Positions 26,853 through 36,025 are shown, counted from the stretch's first letter. The stretch: 64,000 bases of DNA from DATARH01 sp963789255 (GCA_963789255.1 CAWBJW010000002.1:1798001-1862000); one strand, 5' to 3'. Made by a program: numbers and translations. Notes: a model not told the origin generated them from the sequence alone.

Positions 26853-28511
26853 TCAGCTGTGCCAGCGGAACTCCTGCTGCTTGCGCTGCGAGCCCTGGCT
26901 GAGCTTGATGTTGACGAGGCCCGGGCCGGGGAAGTTCATCAATTCGTCGAGCGCGCCGCGGACGTCCTTCGTGTTCTCGACATAGGCGCCGTAGCCGCCG
27001 AACGCCTGCATCATCTTGTCGTAGCGGGCGCCGTAGATCAGCGTGTTCGGCCGCATGTTGAGCATCGGGTTCTTCGGGATCTCCGGCATCCCCGGGCCGA
27101 TGCCGCCATTGTTCATGACGACGATCTTGGCCGGCATGTTGTAGCGGCACAGCGTCTCCATCTCCATGCCGGAGAAGCCGATCGCCGAGTCGCCGGAGAT
27201 GTGGACGACCGGGCGGTCGGGGTGCACGACGCAGGCGGCGACGACGAGGCCGAGGCCGACGCCCATCGTGCCGTAGCTGCCGGCGTTCAGGTAGGAACGC
27301 GGGTTATCGAGCGGCATCTGGGTCCCGCCGATATCCATCGTGGTGGCGCCCTCGCTGCACAGCACCACGTTCTTCGGCAGCCACTCGCGGATGTCGCGGA
27401 AGAGGCGGTAATAGCCGCCGGGCGAGGAGTCGTCGGCGATCTGCGGCGCGATCATCGCCGCGTTCTCGGCCGACTTCTTGGCGAGCGCCTGGCGCCACGG
27501 CGAGCCTTCCGGGTGGAACCACTGGCGCCCGGCGAGCGCGGCGTTGAGCTGCCCGACGATCGCCTTGCCGTCGCCGACCAAGGCCACCTCGGCCGGCTTG
27601 TTCTGGTGCATCAACTCCGGCTCGATGTCGAGCTGGACCACCCGCACATCCTTGTTGTAGCGCGGCGGCAGGCCGAAATGCAGGATCCAGTTGAAGCGCG
27701 CCCCCATCAGGAACACGACGTCGGCTTGCGACAGCGCCAGAGAGCGCGCCGCGCCGGCCGACAGCGGGTGATCGTCCGGCATGATGCCCTTGCCCTTGGG
27801 CGTGCGCACAAACGGTATCTGGGTCTTCTCGATGAAGGCGCGCACCTCGTCCTCGGCGTGCGAGGAGGCCATGCCCTGGCCGATCAGGGCCAGCGGGCGC
27901 TGCGCCGATTGCAAGACGTCGAGCGCATGCTCGATGTCCTGCGGCATCGCCATCGTGCGCGGCGGGTCCGGGCATTTGCGCACCGCGTCCACCGTGTCGG
28001 TGTCGCACGAGCCGGTGATCATGTCGTCGGGGAAGTCGAGATAGGTCGCGCCGGGGCGGCCGTAGGTCGACTGGCGCACCGCCATCTCGACATAGAACGG
28101 GATGCGGTTGACGTGTTCGATGGCATGCGCCCATTTGCTGACCGGCGTCGCGGCCAGTACCTGGCGTTCTTCCTGGAACGAGCCCATGCCGTTCCTATAG
28201 GTCTCCGAGGCGCCGCCAATGAGGATCATCGGCCAGCAGTTCTGCTGGGCGTTGGCAAGACCGGAAAGACCGTGGATGACGCCGGGGCCGGTCACGACGA
28301 TGCACGAGCCGGGGCGCCCGGTCAGGAAGCCGACCGCACCCGCGGCATAGGAAGCGGCCTGCTCGTTGCGCATGCCGATATAGGGCAGGCCGACTTTCTG
28401 GGCCGCCTCGGCGATCGGCCCGACGGGAAACCCGACGACGCCGAACATGAATTGTACGCCTTGCTCTTTGAGGCTTTTCGCCAGCAAGTCTGCGCCTTTG
28501 ATTTCCGCCAA
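26853..28511 (-). CDS. 2-hydroxyacyl-CoA lyase/oxalyl-CoA decarboxylase-like ThDP enzyme
   Basis: A 552-residue thiamine-diphosphate enzyme. The catalytic glutamate is E50 in GMRNEQAASYAAGAVG. The middle domain has GARFNWILHFGLPPRY, and the ThDP/Mg site is GDSAIGFSGMEMET followed by VVMNNGGIG. The long shared blocks (VVGFPV, NCWPMILIGG, FQEERQV, YGRPGATYLD) match the 2-hydroxyacyl-CoA lyase (HACL) and oxalyl-CoA decarboxylase branch better than acetolactate synthase. Expected reaction: ThDP-dependent C-C cleavage of a 2-hydroxyacyl-CoA or decarboxylation of oxalyl-CoA. No formyl-CoA transferase is nearby, which weakens the oxalate option. Divergent from the cyd genes across 195 bp. Confidence 0.88.
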   Translation of the reverse strand: MAEIKGADLLAKSLKEQGVQFMFGVVGFPVGPIAEAAQKVGLPYIGMRNEQAASYAAGAVGFLTGRPGSCIVVTGPGVIHGLSGLANAQQNCWPMILIGGASETYRNGMGSFQEERQVLAATPVSKWAHAIEHVNRIPFYVEMAVRQSTYGRPGATYLDFPDDMITGSCDTDTVDAVRKCPDPPRTMAMPQDIEHALDVLQSAQRPLALIGQGMASSHAEDEVRAFIEKTQIPFVRTPKGKGIMPDDHPLSAGAARSLALSQADVVFLMGARFNWILHFGLPPRYNKDVRVVQLDIEPELMHQNKPAEVALVGDGKAIVGQLNAALAGRQWFHPEGSPWRQALAKKSAENAAMIAPQIADDSSPGGYYRLFRDIREWLPKNVVLCSEGATTMDIGGTQMPLDNPRSYLNAGSYGTMGVGLGLVVAACVVHPDRPVVHISGDSAIGFSGMEMETLCRYNMPAKIVVMNNGGIGPGMPEIPKNPMLNMRPNTLIYGARYDKMMQAFGGYGAYVENTKDVRGALDELMNFPGPGLVNIKLSQGSQRKQQEFRWHS

Positions 28512-28706
28512 TGTTTCCTCCTGTCAGATGGGCGAGATGCCCCAAGCCCGGGTTGCCGAAGAACTCTTCGCCGGGAGATTACGCGTTTATTCGCCGCGGG
28601 GGGAAGGACTCTGCGGTCCGGCGGCGCGGCGGGAGCATATCAGACCCGCTTTGGCGACCGCGCGCGATTGCCACGACCCCCGAAGTTCGCCTAGAAATAG
28701 CAGGCC

Positions 28707-28901
28707 ATGATCCGCCGTCCCGCCGGCCGCCCCATTGGCCGTGATGTCGCGCTGGCGCTTGTCTTCAAGCTGGCGGCGCTGAGCGTGCTCTATCTCCTGT
28801 TCTTCCGGGCCGATGCGCGCCCGACAATCGACGCCGACAGCGTCGCGCGGCACCTCTTGGAGCCCGCGTCCGGCCCGGCGCCGGCGGAGGCCACAAGATG
28901 A
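28707..28901 (+). CDS. cydP: Cytochrome bd oxidase small subunit CydP-like
   Basis: A 64-residue protein with one membrane helix (VALALVFKLAALSVLYLLFF, residues 14-33) and a charged N-terminus (MIRRPAGRPIGRD). Size, single helix and position directly before cydA match the putative small subunit CydP. Its TGA overlaps the cydA ATG (ATGA), so the two are translationally coupled. Role inferred: stabilising or assembling the quinol oxidase in the inner membrane. Confidence 0.75.
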   Translation: MIRRPAGRPIGRDVALALVFKLAALSVLYLLFFRADARPTIDADSVARHLLEPASGPAPAEATR

Positions 28902-30463
28902 TCGACCCCGGCATCGTCGATCTGTCGCGGCTGCAATTCGCGCTGACCGCGCTCTATCACTTCCTGTTCGTGCCGTTGACCTTGGGGCTGTCCTTGCTGC
29001 TGGCGATCATGGAGTCGGTCTACGTCATGACCGGACGGCCGATCTGGCGCGCGATGACGCGGTTCTGGGGCACGCTGTTCGGCATCAATTTCGCGATGGG
29101 CGTCGCCACCGGCATCACGATGGAGTTTCAGTTCGGCACCAACTGGGCCTATTACGCGCAATACGTCGGCGACATCTTCGGGGCGCCGCTGGCGATCGAA
29201 GGCCTGATGGCCTTCTTTCTCGAGGCCAGCTTTGTCGGCCTGTTCTTTTTCGGCTGGGACCGGCTGTCGCGGGTCGGCCATCTGGCGGTGACCTGGCTCA
29301 CCGCGCTCGGCGCCAATCTCTCGGCACTGTGGATCTTGATCGCCAACGGCTGGATGCAGGACCCGGTCGGGGCGCGCTTCAACCCGGCGACCTTGCGGAT
29401 GGAGCTGACCTCGTTCTACCAGCTGATGTTCAACCCGGTGGCGCAGGCCAAGTTCGTCCACACGGTCAGCGCCGGCTATGTCTGCGGCTCGGTATTCGTG
29501 CTGGCGGTCAGCGCATTCTATCTGCTGCGCGGCCGCCATGTCGCCTTCGCCCGGCGCTCGATGACGGTCGCGGCGAGCTTCGGCCTCGCCTCGGCGCTGT
29601 CGGTGGTCGTGCTCGGCGACGAGAGCGGCTACACCGCGACATTGGACCAGAAGATGAAGCTGGCCGCGATCGAGGCGATGTGGGTGACCGAGCCGGCGCC
29701 GGCGAGCTTCACGGTGTTCGGCCTGCCCGATCGCGCCGCTCACGTGACCCGCGACGAGATCGAGGTGCCGTGGCTATTGGGGCTGATCGCGACGCGCTCG
29801 TTCGACCGGCCGGTCGAGGGTATCGACGATCTGGTGCGCCGCGGCGCCCAGCGCATCCGCAGCGGGATTATCGCCTACAAGGCGCTGCAGGTGCTGCGCG
29901 GCAGCCCGACCGATGCCGCGGCGCGCGCCGCTTTCGATGCGCACTCGGCGGATCTCGGTTATGCGCTGCTGCTGAAGCGCTACACGCCGGCAGTGACCGA
30001 CGCGGACGCGGCGACAATCCAGCGCGCCGCCAACGACCTGGTCCCCAACGTGCCGGTGTTGTTCTGGGCGTTTCGCGTGATGGCGGGCCTGGGCTTCTAT
30101 TTCATCGCGCTGTTTGCCGCCGCCTTCTATCTGGCGTCGGTGCGCCGGCTGGAGACGCGCTGGTTTCTGCGCGCCGCGCTGTGGAGCCTGCCGCTGCCGT
30201 GGGTCGCCATTGAGCTCGGCTGGATCATCGCCGAATACGGGCGGCAGCCCTGGGCCGTCGAGGGCGTGCTGCCGACCTATCTCGGCGTCTCCTCGGTGTC
30301 GTTCGGATCGATCCTCGGCTCGCTGATCGGCTTTGTCGTGTTCTACAGCGCGCTGGCGGTGGTCGATGTCGTGCTGATCGTGCGCACGATCCGGGGCGGC
30401 CCGCCGCCGGACGCGGCGGTGCCCGATCCGGTCTTGCGCCCGGCAGCGGTGGGGCAAGGCTGA
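28898..30463 (+). CDS. cydA: Cytochrome bd ubiquinol oxidase subunit I
   Basis: A 521-residue polytopic inner-membrane subunit that oxidises quinol and reduces O2 at high affinity. Haem ligands are visible: H21 (TALYHFLFVPLTLG), H188 (AKFVHTVSAGY) and M395 (FRVMAGLGF). Haem d-side glutamates correspond to E101 and E109. The GRQPW signature is present near residue 448. The Q-loop is of the short type. It is the second gene of cydP-cydA-cydB-cydX; no regulator or CydDC transporter is adjacent. Confidence 0.97.
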   Translation: MIDPGIVDLSRLQFALTALYHFLFVPLTLGLSLLLAIMESVYVMTGRPIWRAMTRFWGTLFGINFAMGVATGITMEFQFGTNWAYYAQYVGDIFGAPLAIEGLMAFFLEASFVGLFFFGWDRLSRVGHLAVTWLTALGANLSALWILIANGWMQDPVGARFNPATLRMELTSFYQLMFNPVAQAKFVHTVSAGYVCGSVFVLAVSAFYLLRGRHVAFARRSMTVAASFGLASALSVVVLGDESGYTATLDQKMKLAAIEAMWVTEPAPASFTVFGLPDRAAHVTRDEIEVPWLLGLIATRSFDRPVEGIDDLVRRGAQRIRSGIIAYKALQVLRGSPTDAAARAAFDAHSADLGYALLLKRYTPAVTDADAATIQRAANDLVPNVPVLFWAFRVMAGLGFYFIALFAAAFYLASVRRLETRWFLRAALWSLPLPWVAIELGWIIAEYGRQPWAVEGVLPTYLGVSSVSFGSILGSLIGFVVFYSALAVVDVVLIVRTIRGGPPPDAAVPDPVLRPAAVGQG

Positions 30464-30467
30464 GGCG

Positions 30468-31604
30468 ATGCCGCCCTACGACCTGTTGCGCCTCATTTGG
30501 TGGGCCCTGCTCGGCATACTGCTGATCGGTTTCGCCGTGCTCGACGGCTACGACCTCGGCGCCGCGATGCTGCTGCCCTTCGTCGGCCGCAGCGATGCGG
30601 AACGGCGTCAGGTGCGCGAGACGATCGAGGCCAATTGGGAGGGCCATCAGGTCTGGCTCATCCTCGGCGGCGGCGCATCGTTCGCCGCGTGGCCGCTGCT
30701 CTATGCGGCGAGCTTTTCCGGCTTCTACATCGCGATGCTGCTGGTCTTGGCGGCGCTGATCCTGCGCCCGGTCGCGTTCAATTTCCGCGACAAGGTCGCC
30801 GACCCGGGCTGGCGCTCGCTGTGGGACTGGGCGCTGGCGCTGAGCGGGTTTGTCCCGGCGCTGGTGTTCGGGATCGCCTTCGGCAACCTGCTGCTCGGGG
30901 TGCCGTTCAGCCTCGACAGCGATCTGCGCCCGGCCTATTCCGGCACCTTCTTCGGCCTGTTGAACCCGTTCGCCCTGTTGGCCGGCCTCGTCAGCGTCGC
31001 GATGCTGGCGACGCACGGCAGCACGTGGCTGGCGCTGAAGGCCGACGGCGCGGTGGCCGAGCGGGCGGCGCGCATCGCCAGCCGGGCCGGGCCGATCGCC
31101 GCGGCATTGTTCGCGCTGGCCGGGCTGTGGGTCGCGTTCGGGATCGACGGCTATGTGCTGCAGGGCGCGATCGACCGCAACGGACCCTCGAACCCGCTCG
31201 CCAAGACCGTCATCCGCGAGACCGGCGCCTGGCTCGCCAATTACCATATCCACCCGTGGCTGATCCTGGCGCCGGTGTTGGGCGTTGCCGGATCGGCCCT
31301 CGCCGGGCTGTTGGCGGCGCGGCGCACGGCGCTGGCGGCGTTTCTCCTAAGTGCGTGCGGCGTCAGCGGGATCATCGCTACCGCCGGGATCGCGCTGTTC
31401 CCGTTTCTGCTGCCGTCCTCGACCGAGCCGGCCGCGAGCCTGACCGTGTGGGATGCGTCGAGCAGCCGCCTGACGCTCTTCATCATGCTGCTCGCCGTCG
31501 TCGTGTTCCTGCCGGTCGTGCTGCTCTATACCGGCTTTGCGCTGCGGGTGATGCGCGGCCGGGTGCGGCTCGCCGATGTCGAGCGGCACGAGGGCGGCTA
31601 TTAG
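30468..31604 (+). CDS. cydB: Cytochrome bd ubiquinol oxidase subunit II
   Basis: A 378-residue inner-membrane partner of CydA. Starts MPPYDLLRLIWWALLGILL; the conserved DGYDLGAAMLLPFVGR and ETIEANWEGHQVWLILGGGA regions confirm the family, and VLFPFLLPSS-like segments occur near the end (ALFPFLLPSSTEPAASLTVW). Nine or so hydrophobic helices. Only 4 bp separate it from cydA. Confidence 0.97.
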   Translation: MPPYDLLRLIWWALLGILLIGFAVLDGYDLGAAMLLPFVGRSDAERRQVRETIEANWEGHQVWLILGGGASFAAWPLLYAASFSGFYIAMLLVLAALILRPVAFNFRDKVADPGWRSLWDWALALSGFVPALVFGIAFGNLLLGVPFSLDSDLRPAYSGTFFGLLNPFALLAGLVSVAMLATHGSTWLALKADGAVAERAARIASRAGPIAAALFALAGLWVAFGIDGYVLQGAIDRNGPSNPLAKTVIRETGAWLANYHIHPWLILAPVLGVAGSALAGLLAARRTALAAFLLSACGVSGIIATAGIALFPFLLPSSTEPAASLTVWDASSSRLTLFIMLLAVVVFLPVVLLYTGFALRVMRGRVRLADVERHEGGY

Positions 31605-31631
31605 GGCATCATCGCTCTTGATTGATGCATC

Positions 31632-31716
31632 CCCGCCCGTCACCCCCGCGAAAGCGGGGGTCCAGGGGCCGCGGCACAGCGGTTGCCCTGGATTCCCGCT
31701 TGCGCGGGAATGACGA
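31632..31716. repeat. REP pair between cydB and cydX
   Basis: CCCGTCACCCCCGCGAAAGC with GGGGGTCC, then the inverse GGATTCCCGCTTGCGCGGGA followed by ATGACGA. It separates cydX from cydB by 166 bp and could form a stable RNA hairpin that sets differential expression within the operon. Confidence 0.8.
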
Positions 31717-31770
31717 CCGATGAAGCGATTTCAATCTACCCCGATTGCGCCTATGCGGGAGGAACGGGCC

Positions 31771-31878
31771 ATGTGGTATTTCGACTGGGTTCTGGGATTG
31801 GGTCTCGCCTGCGCCTTCGCCATCCTCAACGCGATGTGGCTGGAGATCGCCGAGGACAACGCCGGCCCGGATCGATAA
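31771..31878 (+). CDS. cydX: Cytochrome bd oxidase subunit CydX
   Basis: A 35-residue protein. It begins MWYFDWVLGLGLACAFAILN, continues AMWLEIAEDN, and matches the CydX/YbgT signature (MWYF-W-LG---AC-F---NA-W-E). Single inner-membrane helix; CydX is required for stability and haem placement in the bd oxidase. ATG is preceded by GGAGGAACGGGCC, a strong ribosome-binding site. Usually it follows cydB closely; here a REP pair is inserted. Confidence 0.93.
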   Translation: MWYFDWVLGLGLACAFAILNAMWLEIAEDNAGPDR

Positions 31879-31893
31879 ATGGACCGCGCATCA

Positions 31894-32907
31894 TCATTCG
31901 ATCACCTCGTCGGCGCCGGCGAGCAGCGACGGCCCGATCGTGATGCCGAGTGCCTTGGCGGTCTTCAGGTTGATCACCAACTCGAACTTGGTCGGGTTCT
32001 GGACGGGCAGGTCGGCTGGTTTGGTGCCCTTGAGAATGCGATCGACATAGTCGGCCGCGCGCCGGAACGGATCGATCGGGTCGATGCCGTAGGACATCAG
32101 CCCACCGCTCGCAGGAAAAACGCGAAAGGCATAAACGGCAGGCAGGCGGTATTGCGCGGCACGGGCGATGATGGCCTTGAGATGCGCACCCGTGAACAAA
32201 TCGGGCAAAACCAGTATTCCGCCGTGTTCCTCGCGCGCCAGCCCCGTCATCACCGCCGCGATCTCGGCATCGTCATTGACCGGCGCGCCGCGCACCGTCA
32301 CGGCCAAGGATGAGCCAGCCTCCTCGATGGCACGCATCATCAGACCGGCGTAGGGCGCGGTCGCCGGGTTAAACAGTACCGCCGCGCGCGCGACCGGTGG
32401 GCTGATTTGCGTCAGCATCTCCAGCCATTTGCCGGCCATCGGAGCGTCGTAGAAGCTGAAGCCGGTGATGTTGCCGCCGGGACGCGCCAGGCTCTCGACG
32501 AAGCCTTGCCCGACCGGGTCGGCGGCACCCACAAACACGATCGGGATCGTGCTTGTTCGCCGCCGCAGCGCCTCGACCGCCGTCGAGCTGCTCCCCGTCA
32601 GGAGCATGTCGGGGCCGAGCGACACCAGTTCCGCCGCGTAGCGCTCGAAGAGCGCGGGGTCGCTGCCGGCGTATCGCCAGTCGATGTGCAGATTGCCGCC
32701 ATCGTGCCAACCGCGCGCACCGAGCCCTTGCAGCAAGGCGGCAGCGGCGGACTGGCCGCTGGCGTTGGTGCCTCCCGCCAGCACGCCGAGACGGCGCGCC
32801 CCGCTCGGCAGCACCACTTGCGCAAGCAGCGGCTCCGGCATCAGGGCCGCAGCGATGCCGGCGAGGACCCCGCGCCGGGTTGTCCCGAAATACTCCCTCT
32901 CCCCCAA
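31894..32907 (-). CDS. ABC transporter substrate-binding protein (ABC_sub_bind/TrpX type)
   Basis: A periplasmic binding protein of the ABC_sub_bind family. Core motifs: RRLGVLAGG near the N-terminus, PIVFVGAADPVGQGFVESLA, PGGNITGFSF, VLPDLFTGAHLKAIIARAA, GLMSYGIDPIDPFRRAADYV and the C-terminal LVINLKTAKALGI. An export signal with twin arginines is likely (GTTRRGVLAGIAAALMPEPL then AQ). No ATG occurs at a sensible place: the 5' part of the open frame is a REP (CCTCTCCCCC...). TTG at 32907, inside that REP, is the best in-frame start I can offer. Permease and ATPase genes are absent. Confidence 0.8.
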   Translation of the reverse strand: MGEREYFGTTRRGVLAGIAAALMPEPLLAQVVLPSGARRLGVLAGGTNASGQSAAAALLQGLGARGWHDGGNLHIDWRYAGSDPALFERYAAELVSLGPDMLLTGSSSTAVEALRRRTSTIPIVFVGAADPVGQGFVESLARPGGNITGFSFYDAPMAGKWLEMLTQISPPVARAAVLFNPATAPYAGLMMRAIEEAGSSLAVTVRGAPVNDDAEIAAVMTGLAREEHGGILVLPDLFTGAHLKAIIARAAQYRLPAVYAFRVFPASGGLMSYGIDPIDPFRRAADYVDRILKGTKPADLPVQNPTKFELVINLKTAKALGITIGPSLLAGADEVIE

Positions 32908-33017
32908 CGGGGGAGAGGGTTGGGGTGAGGGGGCGGCCGGCGACATCGCCGATGACACCCTCACCCGTCTCCGCCCCTGGCAGGGCAAGCCATCCTCTCC
33001 CGCGATGCGGGAGGCTT
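32890..33017. repeat. REP cluster overlapping the start of the substrate-binding protein gene
   Basis: CCCTCTCCCCCAACGGGGGA plus GAGGGTTGGGGTGAGG, then CACCCTCACCC and CCATCCTCTCCCGCGATGCG plus GGAGG. Same family as 4873 and 40525. It overlaps the probable N-terminal codons of the neighbouring gene. Confidence 0.7.
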
Positions 33018-33065
33018 AGAGCGTGCGCTGCCCTCCATCTTTCGCCCCAGCCTTTGTAAGTCCGC

Positions 33066-34217
33066 CTAGGCGCGCCCCCACAGCCGCTTGGAGGCGATCG
33101 CTGCGCCCTCGGCCATCGCGTGCAGTTTCTTGAACGAAATGTCGGGGTCGAGCTTGCCGTAGCCGGCGAAGGTGCCGAAGCCGCAATCGCTGCCCGCCAT
33201 CACCCGCTCGCGGCCGACGATGTCGGCGAAACGGCAGATCCGCTCGGCGACCAGTTCGGGATGCTCGACGTAATTGGTCGAGGTGTCGAGCACGCCGGCC
33301 ACCAGGATCTTGTCGTCCGGCAATTTGACGTCGCGCCACACCGCCCATTCATGGGCGTGGCGCGGGTTGGCGGCTTCGACGACGAGCGCCATCGGCTTTG
33401 CCTTGACGAGGATCGGCGCGACCTTGGCGAAATCGATGTCGTGGTCGTGCGGCCCCTCGTAATTGCCCCAGCAGATGTGGATGCGCGCCATGTCGGCTGG
33501 CACGTTGCGCAGTGCGTGGTTCAAGACATCGACGTGAAAGGCCGCCCGCTTCAGGAACTCCGTTTCGCTCAAATCCTGGAACGAGGTGTGGTGGGCCATC
33601 GCCAGATCGGGGCAATCGAGCTGCAGGACGAACCCGGCCGCGACGATCGCCTCGTATTCCTCCTGCATCGCTGCGGCGACGGCTTCGACATAAGCCTCGT
33701 AGGTCGGGTAGTAGCGGTTGTTCTGGAACACCGGCACGAGACCGGGCGAGGCAGCGGTCATGAAGCCTTCGACGGCATTGACCTGCGCCAATGCCGCCTT
33801 GAGGTTTGCCAGGTCCTCGCCGAGCGGCTCCCTGTCGCGCACCGCGATCGGGCCGACGCAGACGGCGCGCCGGGCGACGTTCGAGCCGGTCATCCGCTCG
33901 TAGGCGGCCATGAAGTTCGGGTGGTCGCGGGTGTCGAGGCGCGGCTTGGCCGGCTCGTGGCCGGCAAAGCCGCTGAGACGGTCGGCGACATAGGTCGAAT
34001 AGCCGGGCTTCGACATCTCGCCGTCATTGACGATGTTGACGCCGGCCTCGGCCTGGCGGCGGACGATGGCGATGACGGCCTCGCGGGTCAGACGCGCGAG
34101 TTCCGCCTTGTCGTAGGGCTCGCCCTGGTCCTTCTTGACCAGGAGGGCGCGCAATTCGGGCGGTCGCGGCAGGCTGCCGGTATGAGTGGTCAGAACGCGG
34201 TCCTGGCTCGTCTTCAT
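33066..34217 (-). CDS. MetE-like cobalamin-independent methionine synthase domain protein
   Basis: A 383-residue second member of the family at 23275-24330. Starts MKTSQDRVLTTHTGSLPRPP; the open frame extends 44 residues upstream but that segment is unlike the family. Motifs: VLQLDCPDLAMAHH, MARIHICWGNYEGPHDHD (His-x-Cys Zn site) and MAGSDCGFGTFAGYG. It resembles the group annotated as epoxyalkane:coenzyme M transferase-like or methionine synthase II, found in catabolic loci. Substrate unknown. Confidence 0.85.
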   Translation of the reverse strand: MKTSQDRVLTTHTGSLPRPPELRALLVKKDQGEPYDKAELARLTREAVIAIVRRQAEAGVNIVNDGEMSKPGYSTYVADRLSGFAGHEPAKPRLDTRDHPNFMAAYERMTGSNVARRAVCVGPIAVRDREPLGEDLANLKAALAQVNAVEGFMTAASPGLVPVFQNNRYYPTYEAYVEAVAAAMQEEYEAIVAAGFVLQLDCPDLAMAHHTSFQDLSETEFLKRAAFHVDVLNHALRNVPADMARIHICWGNYEGPHDHDIDFAKVAPILVKAKPMALVVEAANPRHAHEWAVWRDVKLPDDKILVAGVLDTSTNYVEHPELVAERICRFADIVGRERVMAGSDCGFGTFAGYGKLDPDISFKKLHAMAEGAAIASKRLWGRA

Positions 34218-34584
34218 CGCGTTTCCCCCGACTGCGGAGATGTTTGGCGGCAGCGTGCGACTTTTCGGCCGCGCCGGCAAGTGCAAGACGGCTGTCGGGG
34301 GCGCAAATGCGTCGGTCGTCGCGACCGGCCGATCAGCGCGAAGCGCCACGAACGTCGTTGTTGCACTGCGGTTCCGCCGTGCAGGTTAAAAATTCTGTCC
34401 CATCCAGGGAGATGTCATGCGTCGGCCTGCCGCACAAGCGACGATCAACAGATTGTTATATTGGGGATTCTTGGGACGAAGGTCGGAGCCATCTCCGATC
34501 GGCGGGCTTGATCTGTCAGGAATGCCGCCCAATGTTGCCGTTGTTGCAATGCAACAAGGTTGTAACGCTACACAGGTGGATAAG
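34218..34584. other. Intergenic gap without recognisable gene
   Basis: Lower-GC stretch (especially 34380-34580). An ATG at 34417 with a fair AGGGAG site opens a frame into the small secreted-protein gene, but the residues before 34585 do not look conserved. It probably contains that gene's promoter; no clear boxes were identified. Confidence 0.5.
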
Positions 34585-34812
34585 ATGAAAGCTTGGTTGT
34601 TTGCCGGCGCCGCCATGGTGCTCGCGGTCAGCGCGCTTGCGCCGGTCGCCAGGGCGGATGGTCCGCGCGCGTCATCGGAAAACAATTGGCCGGGCATCAG
34701 AAATGTCCCTGTCGCCTCGCAGCCCGCGACCGCAGCGGCGCCGCATTATGTGTGGCAGGAAGGCTATGAAAACGGCGGCAAGTGGCATGGCCACTGGATC
34801 CTCGTCCGCTAG
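34585..34812 (+). CDS. Small secreted hypothetical protein
   Basis: A 75-residue protein with a clear Sec signal peptide (MKAWLFAGAAMVLAVSALAP then VARADG, cleavage expected after ARA) and a short mature part ending WQEGYENGGKWHGHWILVR. The C-terminal aromatic/Gly/His-rich segment resembles the tail of small periplasmic proteins common in Bradyrhizobium-like bacteria, for which no function is known. Start chosen at 34585 because the signal peptide begins there. Monocistronic, facing the luciferase-like gene. Confidence 0.7.
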   Translation: MKAWLFAGAAMVLAVSALAPVARADGPRASSENNWPGIRNVPVASQPATAAAPHYVWQEGYENGGKWHGHWILVR

Positions 34813-34882
34813 ACGAGGTTCAGCTACGCTGCAAGAGCCTTCTCTCCGGCGCATGTTTCATGCGCCGGGGAGAGCGGCCCTG

Positions 34883-36025
34883 TCACCCCCGGTTGAAGGC
34901 CGGCATCACGTCGCGGGCGAACCGCCGCAGCTGCTCGATGAACTCGTGCGGCGGCAGGCCCTCGGCCCAGTGGATCATGAAGTCTTCCAGGCCCGGGTAT
35001 TTCGCCTCGATCGATTTGATGCCGTCGATGACCTGCCCCGGCGGGCCGCAGAACCACGCCTTCTGCTCGACCCCGTCGCGCAACGAGGGAACCCGTACCG
35101 GCGCGCCGGGCGTGCCCCAGGTGCGCCCGTGTTCGTCGGCGTAGCGCACGAAGCCGAACGGCGCAAACCATTTGAAGCGCTCGTCATGCGAGGGTTCAAG
35201 CCGGCGGATCGCCTCTTCCTCGGTGTCGGCGAGGTAGATGCCGGCGCCCCAGATCATGTCTTGCCCAAGCTGGATCGGCCGGCCGTGGCGATGGCACGCA
35301 TCGTGGAAGGCGCGCACGACATCGTCGAGGATCTTCTCGCCGTTCAACGTCACCATCGCCTTCAGACCGTATTGCGCCATCATGTCGATCGTGCGGCCGC
35401 TGGCGATCGGCATCCAGATCTCGACCGGCAGGTGCTTCGGCCGCGGCACCATCGTGATCTCGGTCAGGTCGTAGCCGCGATAGGGCACCGCCGGCGGGCA
35501 CTCGTAATGTTTGCCCTGGTGGTGGAACGCCTCCTCGTTGAAGCATTGGAGGAGCAGTTGCAGCTGCTCCTCGAACAATTCGCGGTTGGCGGCAGCGTCG
35601 AGTAGCGGCGCGCCGAAGGTCTCGACCTCGCGGGTATGGTAGCCGCGCCCGACCCCCATGATCAGCCTTCCATCGGTGACGATGTCGGCCATCGCGTAAT
35701 CCTCGGCGAGGCGGATCGGGTGCCACATCGGCAGGATGTTGAAGGCGCTGCCGATCTTGAGACGCCGGGTCTGGGTGGCGAGCCACAGCCCCCACTGGAT
35801 CAAATTGGGGATGCACTCATAGCCTTCGCGCTGGAAATGGTGCTCGGCCGCCCACAGGCAGTAGAAGCCCAGCTCGTCCATGACGCGCGCCACCTCGCGC
35901 GAGGTGGCAAACACCTCGGAGAGCCGCTCGTTCGAATAGCGCCGGTCGTTGGCCGGCGTGCCGTCGCGCCCGATATCGTCGAGCTCGATCTGGCCGACGT
36001 AAAGCGCGTGGAACCGTTTGATCAT
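34883..36025 (-). CDS. LLM-class flavin-dependent oxidoreductase
   Basis: A 380-residue bacterial-luciferase-like monooxygenase using reduced flavin and O2. The N-terminal barrel begins MIKRFHALYVGQIELDD, and the family blocks GFYCLWAAEHHF, MWHPIRLAEDYAMADIVTDG and LIMGVGRGYHTREVETFGA are present. Family enzymes oxidise small organosulfur compounds, hydrocarbons or amines; the substrate cannot be read from the sequence. The IclR regulator gene lies immediately upstream on the same strand (67-bp gap) and probably controls it. Confidence 0.88.
   Translation of the reverse strand: MIKRFHALYVGQIELDDIGRDGTPANDRRYSNERLSEVFATSREVARVMDELGFYCLWAAEHHFQREGYECIPNLIQWGLWLATQTRRLKIGSAFNILPMWHPIRLAEDYAMADIVTDGRLIMGVGRGYHTREVETFGAPLLDAAANRELFEEQLQLLLQCFNEEAFHHQGKHYECPPAVPYRGYDLTEITMVPRPKHLPVEIWMPIASGRTIDMMAQYGLKAMVTLNGEKILDDVVRAFHDACHRHGRPIQLGQDMIWGAGIYLADTEEEAIRRLEPSHDERFKWFAPFGFVRYADEHGRTWGTPGAPVRVPSLRDGVEQKAWFCGPPGQVIDGIKSIEAKYPGLEDFMIHWAEGLPPHEFIEQLRRFARDVMPAFNRG

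Noticed and set aside
28190..28706. Small plus-strand ORFs opposite the 2-hydroxyacyl-CoA lyase-like gene
   Set aside because: Shadow frames of a well-supported gene; only cydP, starting at 28707, has the expected features.
34417..34584. Longer start for the small secreted protein at 34417
   Set aside because: It would place a typical signal peptide in the middle of the protein; the ATG at 34585 puts it at the N-terminus.
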